64,000 nt of DNA from Diadema setosum. Lineage: Eukaryota > Echinodermata > Echinoidea > Diadematoida > Diadematidae. Position 1 is the first letter of the stretch, and each line of letters starts with the position of its first letter. Of this stretch, positions 57,501 to 64,000 are shown piece after piece. The position numbers were made by a program, and so were the translations under genes. The notes below the pieces were generated by a model. The model worked only from the letters and a program-made list of their open reading frames with translations. It searched no databases and was not told where the DNA came from. Location of the stretch: the NCBI RefSeq assembly GCF_964275005.1, contig NC_092706.1:4163113-4227112 (forward strand), given 5' to 3'.

Positions 57501-60280
57501 CATTTCAGAATACACACCATGATCTTGTTTCATGTGTTCACAGCTGATAGTCGTCCCCCGCCCCCAACTTTTTCATGTCAAGTATCAAGATATTGTTCCC
57601 ACAAATGTCCATGCATTAAAGATGAACACAATTATTAAGAAGAATGAGTGTTATATAGGAGACTGAGTTGTAGACTAGTTATGCAAGGTCTGAAGACACA
57701 GACTATATGATAGCCAGTATACCCATACATATCCATATGTGTTGTACACATAACAGTGGACTGCAACTGAACTAATAAAGGAGTACGGACATACTCTTGT
57801 GATTGGCTTCAAATCATGACTTTGAATTGTCTTTATTCGGCTGAAGTGAACCCACAAACATAACAATGAGATTTGTCAAAGACATCATGAAATGTCAATC
57901 CCTAGTATTGAAATCATGATTGATTAATCATTAATCAGTCCGTATGCAATAGAATGACATGCTCATGTCCTTACCCATGAGTGCCTGAAGATATTTTGTA
58001 TTAGTAGTGTGATGCCATTTTACTTTTAAGAGCTCATTGTTAACATATCTATGACACATAAACTTAAACATACAATTCACCCTTGAAGTGTACAGAAACA
58101 GAAGGCTTACATCCCTTGATGCAATGGCATACAGCAGATAAGACTGTCGACACAGTTGCAAAAATAAGATCATAGTTTCAAAGCATGAATTTGTTTTATG
58201 AGTGTACTAGTGTTACTTTATCTCAGCTTGCCAGATCATGAAACTCGATAATGCATGTACAGTGCGTACAAGAGTAATGACCCACGAAGTCTTTGACTAT
58301 AACTGTGATGGAGGGGTTCATGCAACCACTGTATTCGTATCCCTCTGTTAGTTATCAAGCAGAAGATACCAACATGATCGTGGGTCAGACGTACAGTGGA
58401 CCTCCGTTAAAACGAAGTCCTCAGGACCAGCATTTTTCCTTTGATATGTTGAAATTTCATTATAAGCGAACCAATGAATAATAAAAAACATTGAGCCGAT
58501 GATATTGCGGCCTGAATTTTTATTTCCCTGCGACCGGAATTTCGTTATTCAATATGACCGTGTTCATTATAACGGGAGTGCACTGTATAGGCAAGATCTC
58601 CAGTTGGTGAAATGATGAACATGTAGATTTGTACAAATGTGGAATTATGGACGCACAACTGGAAATATAATTTAAATCATTTAAAGCGTGCACAAGCACA
58701 AAGAATGATGACAAGCTCCGAGCACAATTTTGTTTGTTTATTCTTCTCTATTTCTTTTTTTCTTTAGTGGATGATTCATATTTTGTCTCCTCTTCCTCTC
58801 TCAGTCTGTCTGTCTTTCTGTCTGTCTGTCTGTCTCTCTCTCTGTCTATCCTTCATTGGAATCCCATTTCTGTTCTGTCCTCATTCTTTCTTTCTTTCTT
58901 TCTTTCTTTCTTTCACTATTGTACCTCTTCTCTCTTTGTAGTCAATTCATTTTTCTCCTGGTAGGAAAATTCAGAGTATGGCCCACAGCATTCTAAGTGT
59001 GTGCTCACATCCTGTCATTGCAAATTGTTCAGCATTGAATACACTTATATCTAGTTTATCAGCCATTCATGTGGAACTTTTAAGTATTTTTTGTGGTACA
59101 CGTTGCCTTATGTTGCAGTGGAAGCCAGACATATACTTTGTGTATACTCGTAAGTAAACATTTCATATAGAATGAGCAGAGACTAAAATGTCATTCCCTG
59201 TCTTATTGACATAATTTTATTCCTGATACACTGAAATAGGGTGCATGTAGAGGACCAAGACAGGGTCACTGCATTTTCTTTGTCTAAAAAGGATACACAC
59301 TTAGTGGTTAGTTTTTATGATGTAGACATTTAGCTTTGCATAATTTGGCAATGAGTCAATGCCCCGTAAGCATATTGTGTAACTGTTTTTTTGCCAGCCA
59401 TCTCAGGTAAAATCTTGGTTTGGAACTTTGTTTTTGTTTTTTTCCAATACATTATGGCAAATCTTTCCCTTGTTGTCGTTTTGTAACAGTATATTTTTTC
59501 CTTCCCAACCTTTTTCAGCAACATAGAAAGTTAGTTTTTGTCTTTTCTTAGCTTTGTGATAGCTGGCTTTCCTTTCCCAGGCTTCTCAGGTGGCATGTTT
59601 GGTTCTCTTCTTTCTTCAGAGGGGGAAAAAAAAAAACTCTTCTTTCTTTTTTCTTCTTCTTCTTCCTTTCAAAGGTCATGAAATGAGTTTTCAGTCGTGG
59701 TATTTTTTTTGTAATGTGACTGATTGACAAATTGCCCTCCATCAACATAAGTACGCAACAGCTATTCGGTGGTAATAAGTAACAGCTGCGATGGAAATCA
59801 TGGACAGACGTACTCAGATATCTACTAAAAAACAATGAATAGTTAATGTGTATTTTTACGTCAATGAAGGACAATTGGTCAGTCATTTGCAACAAAAAAA
59901 AAGGACAACAGCATGCAAAAATAATTCATTTGTTTGTTTTTTCTTTTTGTTCAGTTTAATTTTTTTTTCCTGGGTACCTCTTTGTAATTGTGTGCTTCGT
60001 TGTTTCCTTTCACCTCCTTCAATCGTGTCCAGGTGACCTCATGTTTTGGTTCGCCAACATGCGGCATCACACCGAAGTCATTCATGGCTGCTCCCTCAGC
60101 TTCACTTTCCGCCTGCACACGCCAGTGCCCAAGATCTACTTCACGGACCAGCGCAAGCTTGTCCTGGATCTGGGGGAGGAGGAGCGCCTACGCCTCTACG
60201 GGGAGACTCACTCCTCGGACATGTATTTCATGGACAAGTGTCGGCTAGTGGTCAAGGGGGACCAGGTTTTTGTACATTGA
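51245..60280 (+). CDS. membrane-anchored cupin/JmjC-like protein, probable 2-oxoglutarate oxygenase (386 aa, 7 exons)
   Basis: Exons 51245-51545, 52255-52431, 54261-54337, 55711-55824, 56371-56520, 57115-57208 and 60033-60280 join in frame with GT-AG introns (1161 nt). The N-terminus is basic (SRKSARKRR), then a Gly/Ser-rich stretch and a hydrophobic segment at about 57-83, fitting a type II membrane anchor with a lumenal catalytic part. EELILQGEPIVITNAMKGW is typical of cupin_8/JmjC oxygenases. The iron triad is H261-x-D263 (SPHLDETCD) and H317 (YPGDLMFWFANMRHHTEV). Such enzymes hydroxylate protein or small-molecule substrates using Fe(II) and 2-oxoglutarate; the substrate here is unknown. 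The 2-oxoglutarate-binding residue was not assigned. The start is the first ATG after an acceptor-like tract. Confidence 0.78.
51586..51705. repeat. compound triplet microsatellite in intron 1
   Basis: (TTC)n, then (TTA)n, (GTA)n and (TCA)n run for about 120 bp beginning 40 bp after the exon 1 donor. The exon frame stays open through it to 51751, giving a Phe/Leu/Val run if the intron were retained. Confidence 0.9.
52255..52431 (+). CDS. oxygenase exon 2
   Basis: Acceptor CCCACCTCAG|AC, donor AAGG|GTAGGG. Encodes LLSILTEECPSWIPAEERFF through PIVITNAMKG, phases 1 and 1. Confidence 0.8.
52665..53160 (+). repeat. dispersed repeat in intron 2
   Basis: Opens with a CCTCTGCAAAGGGAGGAGG hairpin and GTTATGTTTTCATTACTG, contains the ATGAAACTTTCAGGAAAGGC block also seen at 4470, and ends GGTCTGCGCTCTCAGAGTGC-TTTCTTGTT as at 16262. 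This is the most complete of the three copies in the window. Confidence 0.7.
53755..54148. mobile_element. MITE with TTAA target sites, intron 2
   Basis: TTAAAGGGATGGTACAG at the left and CTGTGCCATCCCTTTAA at the right are inverted with one mismatch, each bounded by TTAA. TTAA duplication is typical of piggyBac-type transposition. Internal GATTACTTTG and similar segments are non-coding. Confidence 0.75.
54261..54337 (+). CDS. oxygenase exon 3
   Basis: Acceptor GTCTTGTAG|GT, donor GGCAG|GTAAGA. Encodes WESFGTWDCDTFRRQYKDVE and YFDWQ; the split Gly codon at its start fits exon 2. Confidence 0.8.
54516..54725. mobile_element. MITE with TACTGTAAAACG ends, intron 3
   Basis: The left TACTGTAAAACGTGATATAT and the right reverse complement TACTGTAAAACGAGGAATAT are inverted, bounded by TA. 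The inside is rich in TTCGCGAAAT-type CpG blocks. Confidence 0.85.
55711..55824 (+). CDS. oxygenase exon 4
   Basis: Acceptor TGTTTCTCAG|GC, donor AAAG|GTACGC, phase 0 at both ends. Encodes AGTRYKLANITNRPGYEG through GFWPENAKYLK. Confidence 0.82.
56371..56520 (+). CDS. oxygenase exon 5 (HxD iron ligands)
   Basis: Acceptor CCCTCTGATCAG|GA, donor GCACAG|GTAAGT, phase 0 at both ends. Encodes DWLKKMSPLPAFLPRNAM to GTGVSPHLDETCDTFMTAQ, including H261 and D263. Confidence 0.85.
57115..57208 (+). CDS. oxygenase exon 6
   Basis: Acceptor TTCTTATTTTCAG|TT, donor ATCCAG|GTGACC. Encodes FSGVKNWSLSWPVREDGQ and the strand leading into the second half of the cupin barrel (VVFTLYP). Ends in phase 1. Confidence 0.82.
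58392..58587. mobile_element. Tc1/mariner-type MITE in intron 6
   Basis: TA-CAGTGGACCTCCGTTAAAA at the left and TTATAACGGGAGTGCACTG-TA at the right form inverted CAGTG-ended termini with TA duplication, as in pogo/Tc1-type elements. Same family as 43249-43426. Confidence 0.8.
58797..58918. repeat. (TCTG)n and (TTTC)n microsatellites, intron 6
   Basis: CTGTCTGTCTGTCTGTCTCT (58806-58850) and a run of TTTC units (58888-58913). Confidence 0.9.
60033..60280 (+). CDS. oxygenase exon 7 (distal His, C-terminus)
   Basis: Acceptor CGTGTCCAG|GT. Encodes DLMFWFANMRHHTEVIHGC with the distal ligand H317, then the closing barrel strand SLSFTFRLHTPVPKIYFTDQ and a charged C-terminal segment ending DQVFVH before TGA. 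It is markedly more GC-rich than the introns. Confidence 0.85.
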
Positions 60281-60446
60281 GGAGTCATATATCTTTTGGA
60301 ATATGTTTATCCCATTTGCAGTTACATTTGTTGTTGTTTTGTTTTGTTTTTGTGTGTGTGTGTTATTTTCCTTTTAGTAAGCATTACAATTCTAGTACAT
60401 GTTTTCTTTCCGTAATTTCTCCTTTTCACCAGCCCCGACAATATTT

Positions 60447-60694
60447 GAAGAGTTTGTTTGCAAAAAGCGATAAGTCCATTTTTGAAGATTTTGAAGTACG
60501 GTCTCTGTCATAATGTACAAAATAATACCTTTTAAATGATATATTGGTCACTACATACATAGGTATATTTTTTGAAGTTATGATCAAAAGAAGCAAAAAT
60601 TTTCTTATTATTCTCTCTATTTTTCTTGACCTTTAATCGCAAATATCTCCATTTGACAAATATGGACTTATCGGTTTTTGCAAACAAACTCTTC
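60447..60694. mobile_element. MITE with 33-bp inverted ends in the 3' UTR region
   Basis: GAAGAGTTTGTTTGCAAAAA, then GCGATAAGTCCAT (60447-60479) is the reverse complement of 60662-60694 with one mismatch. Confidence 0.85.
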
Positions 60695-61545
60695 ATTTCT
60701 TTCCCTATGTTTCTCTTCTCACATTGCCTTTTCTTTTTTTCTTTTTTTTTTGGGGGGGGGGGTGGGGGAAGAAGGCAATGAAATTGTTTTAAAACATGAG
60801 AAACAATCACGTTGTTATTCATCTTGCCATATTCAAAGACAACCCACATAACTGTATACCATAACTTTTTCTCTCCCCTCAATACCACGTCATACAATAA
60901 TGTTTGTTTTCTGCATACTCGTCATTTATTTTTTGTTTCGTGTACTTAATAGATTCATAATTTTCATGATGTCAAAATGAATATGCAGTCTTTCTTTACA
61001 ATGCCTTCTTGCTACATTTAAGAAGTGCAGATATGATATGACAAATTCACTGAGGTGGTACAGCCATCTGTGCTTATGTACATTGAGTAAATGTCACAAA
61101 ATTCTTAAGGTGACAGTGCAGCACTGCACATTATCATCTATATAGGACGTTTCAGCGGCGCATTAAAAACGGTATTGTAGTCCGCTCAATTTTTACCGTT
61201 CAATGTCAGAGCATATTGAACGAAACGCATAGGCCAACGTATTAATTCCCCATAGGCTACCGTTGTTACTTGCCGTTCAAGATCATACCATATTCAATTC
61301 TGTCTCGTCTATTGCACGAGCGCTTGCTGAATGCGCAAACGCTTGCTACTAGTGCGCGTCGTTTTTGTTACAATTCACAAGCGCGCAAGCATCTTGCTAG
61401 TTAGGTTTGTTTCATGTACGCAGTTTTAGAGGCTTCCCCTTTTCAGCGCTGGGATGTGATTGCCGAGTCAACTTCAAAGACGAGTAGAAGCCGGGTAATT
61501 TTGTGCAGTTAATGCTTGCTCTACTTGATTGTATAGATGATAATA

Positions 61546-61690
61546 ATTATATTGGATGGCCTTGATTCATGGAATACCAGGGAATATTGCACTCGTTAGG
61601 GCCAATATTGCACTCATCTTCGATTCGTGCAATATTGGCCCTAACTCGTGCAATATTCCCTGGTATCCCATTCATAGCCATCCAATATAA
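61546..61690. mobile_element. 145-bp near-palindrome
   Basis: ATTATATTGGATGGC and following bases to GGGCCAATATTGCAC pair with the inverted right half. GTGCAATATT occurs twice per arm. Loop of about 14 nt. Confidence 0.85.
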
Positions 61691-61819
61691 TATAAATCTT
61701 GTATGTTTAAGGTGCATGCTAACAACTCAGACACAGATTATGATTTCTTCGTTTTTGGTCATATATATGTGACATGCATCTTGTAAATGAGGGACTGATC
61801 ATTGATCTAGATGTAGCTG

Positions 61820-61864
61820 CAAATAAATTGTAGTCTTGTGATTTTGCCTTTTTCTGAAATAAAC
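61820..61864 (+). promoter_or_regulatory. candidate polyadenylation signals of the oxygenase gene
   Basis: AATAAA at about 61822 and 61858, the second followed within 40 bp by T-rich sequence. If used, the 3' UTR is about 1.6 kb and includes the MITE and palindrome above. Other sites cannot be excluded. Confidence 0.35.
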
Positions 61865-62394
61865 ATTTGCCAATTGAGCATTGCTATCCTATCTTCTTCT
61901 TTTTTTCATCACTATGACACCTGCGTCATAGACACTGCTGGCAACAGTCGCATGTTCAGGTAGATAATGTTTCCCCCGGGTGCAAAATTTGGTGCTTCCA
62001 TTCTTGAATTGTACTCAGTAGATGTGCAATATATAGAACAGAATGATCAAGCCGTGATCAATATTTGTGCTGTCGTTGGTAATTTTTCACATGAAAAGCA
62101 AGTATGAATACATAGCTATAATTATTAGATGGAAATAATGTAATAAATGATACGTGCACATTGCATTGAAAGGAGGAAATGGTAACAACGCAAATATTTA
62201 ATGTGTCAAGATTATGTTTGCGTGTTATATTTGGCTGTTGTCTGAAGTGAAAGTGCTTCTACGGATGAATTATGTGAAGTCCTACTTGATGGGCACTTTC
62301 AATGCCATGTTCAAGTATTTCAAGTATCTCATACAATAGACAAAATGTTAATGTGCAATCACGTCTTTCTTATTGATCATAGCCATAATTTTTT

Positions 62395-63480
62395 ATGCCT
62401 CCGCCACGAAGTGGTGCCGGAGGCATTATGTTTTCGGGTTTTCCGTCCGTCCGTAATGAATTTTGTGGACAGCGTAACTAAAAAACCTTCAGAGGTATCC
62501 TAATGAAACTTTGCATGTATGTGTGTTAGAGGATGAAGTTGTGCCTATCAACTTTTGTTGGGTGCACATGCTCAAGGTCAAAGGTCAAAAGGTCAAGGTC
62601 AAATGCTTAAAATTTCACTATTTCCCCCATATCTATGCAATGCCTGAAGATATTTTCTTGAAACTTAGTGTAAACATGTATTACCCAATTAAGATTCTCT
62701 GGTGAAAGTTTGGGGTCATGAGGTCCAAAGGATAAAAGGTCAAGTAAAATGTTAAAATTTTGCTTTTTTCTCTGTATCTTGGAAATTGTTCAAGGTATCT
62801 TCATGGAACATAGTATACATGCATGTACTGACTGGCAGTGGTTATCTAGGGAATTTGGGGTTCATGGGGTCAAAGGTCAAGGGCAATACTTCAAAATTTT
62901 ATGATTTTCTTATATTTATGCAATGCCAGCAGGATTATTTTTGTTTAACTTGATGTATGCATGTATAACCCAATAGAGATTCTCTGGGATTTTTTTTTTT
63001 TGCCAAGAAGGTCAAAGGTCAAAAGGTCAAAGATCAAGTGAAAGTGCTGAACTTACTTCTTTCTCCATATCTCGGAAGTGGCTCAAGTTATCTTGAAACT
63101 TAGTATATATTTATGTATGTTCTGCCTGACAGTGATTCTCTTATAAATCAAAGGCCAGATGAAAATGATAACAATTTACCGTTCAGAAATTGCACTCTTT
63201 CTCCATACCTTGAAAATTACTCAGTGCATAAACTTATGAAAGGGTCAAAGTCAAGTTAAAGTTCTTAAGTCCCCAAATACATGATCTCCTATTCATCCAA
63301 TTAAACATAGGTCAAGGAAGGTGAACATTCAATACATTTGTGATGAACATGTCATTTTAATATTTTGCCAATTTTGTGAAAATGTAGTCACACATTGTCC
63401 ACATGTACTATAGACCTATTAGGAGAATCGTGCATTATGGCGGAGGCATACCAGTCGCCATAGTGACATTTCTAGTTCTT
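62395..63480 (+). repeat. 1.1-kb GCCTCCGCC...GGAGGCAT dispersed element rich in AGGTCA
   Basis: It opens with a hairpin (GCCTCCGCCACGAAGTGG, then TGCCGGAGGCATTATG) and TTTTCCGTCCGTCCGT. It contains internal blocks with AAGGTCAAAGGTCAAAAGGT (62574, 63007) and GGGGTCAAAGGTCA (62868), and ends ATGGCGGAGGCAT-CCAGTCGCC, ACATTTCTAGTT. It looks essentially full length. The family is widespread in marine deuterostomes; no protein is encoded. Confidence 0.8.
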
Positions 63481-64000
63481 TCTATTTCTGATGCTTGTTT
63501 ATTGTAATCATGTAATGTATATTTCTGCCTTTAACATTTTGTATTCCTGTAATTTTGTACATTTGTATTCTTTGAAACAGACATAATTGTCTTTGTGTCT
63601 ATTTAGCATTTGCTATCAAATACGGAAAGGAAAAGTAAGAGACCATTTATCTGCCTACTAGGGTAAAGACATAAGCTGCTAATTCAGAACTGCAATTTCC
63701 TAGTCCAAGACAAAATAAAGAAATATAGAAAGATCATGTGTGCCTAGAGCCAGATTCCATGTACTGTATTAGCCATTATATGAGCTGTGAAGTTTAGAAA
63801 TCCTGTACCATTTTCTATGCATACAGCAACAATAATTGTATCCAGCATGTAGTGCAGCTATTAAATCGACATGCATGTAACATTGAAAAAACATCACACC
63901 TGACACATTGTTTAGCAGTAGGACAGTCAGAATGAAGCTCTTATTCTTTTGTTTCTTTGTCATCATCAGATAATCATTCAATCATATTTGAAACTTTGAA
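63481..64000. other. no recognisable feature
   Basis: AT-rich, no conserved frame or repeat seen. Confidence 0.5.

Overview
The window looks like nuclear DNA of a marine invertebrate deuterostome, most likely an echinoderm. It is AT-rich and has no operons. It holds one clear GT-AG multi-exon gene, a small lineage-specific TRIM family, and many repeats of types common in sea urchin, sea star and lancelet genomes (the GCCTCCGCC...GGAGGCAT element, the AGCTCACCTGAGCC hairpin tail, the GGGGCCC...TTATGCAA MITE). The species cannot be fixed from the sequence alone.

Layout. 0-5 kb: a decayed non-LTR retrotransposon reverse transcriptase (RT) on the minus strand, then the first copy of an old, broken duplicon whose second copy lies at 16.9-19.8 kb. 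5.0-10.3 kb: a satellite-like array of about 165-bp monomers organised into three higher-order repeats of about 1.6 kb. 10.4-14.6 kb: a candidate DNA element bounded by 33-bp inverted repeats and studded with a GAACGTCCGTGA motif in both orientations. 15.2-15.9 kb: a tandem dispersed repeat ending in a hairpin tail. 16.9-25 kb: the second duplicon copy (interrupted by a pair of perfect 68-bp inverted repeats), two more decayed LINE fragments, and nested MITEs.

27-43 kb carries three intronless TRIM-like genes on the plus strand, spaced 6.7-7.0 kb apart (28027-29076, 35020-36054, 41677-42714). Each encodes a RING finger, one B-box and a coiled coil, then a short Ser/Asp-rich tail, with no recognisable B30.2 or NHL domain. 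They are presumably E3 ubiquitin ligases or scaffolds made by tandem duplication: flanking DNA is duplicated too, one gene has a partial copy of its 3' end just downstream, and the third gene has lost the family's C-terminal tail by frameshift. Palindromes, (TA)n tracts and a LINE lie between them.

43-50 kb is repeat-dominated, including a second array (about 270-bp monomers, each with a G/C hairpin) whose ends and GAGCGAGCGGAGCGAGCG motif link it to the first array.

51.2-60.3 kb is a seven-exon plus-strand gene for a 386-residue, membrane-anchored cupin/JmjC-like protein with an apparently complete His-x-Asp...His iron site, probably a 2-oxoglutarate-dependent oxygenase. Its introns and 3' region hold several MITEs and microsatellites. 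The window ends with an element of about 1.1 kb rich in AGGTCA half-sites.

The TRIM genes and the oxygenase gene show no evident functional link. No tRNA, rRNA, CRISPR or bacterial-type feature was seen.
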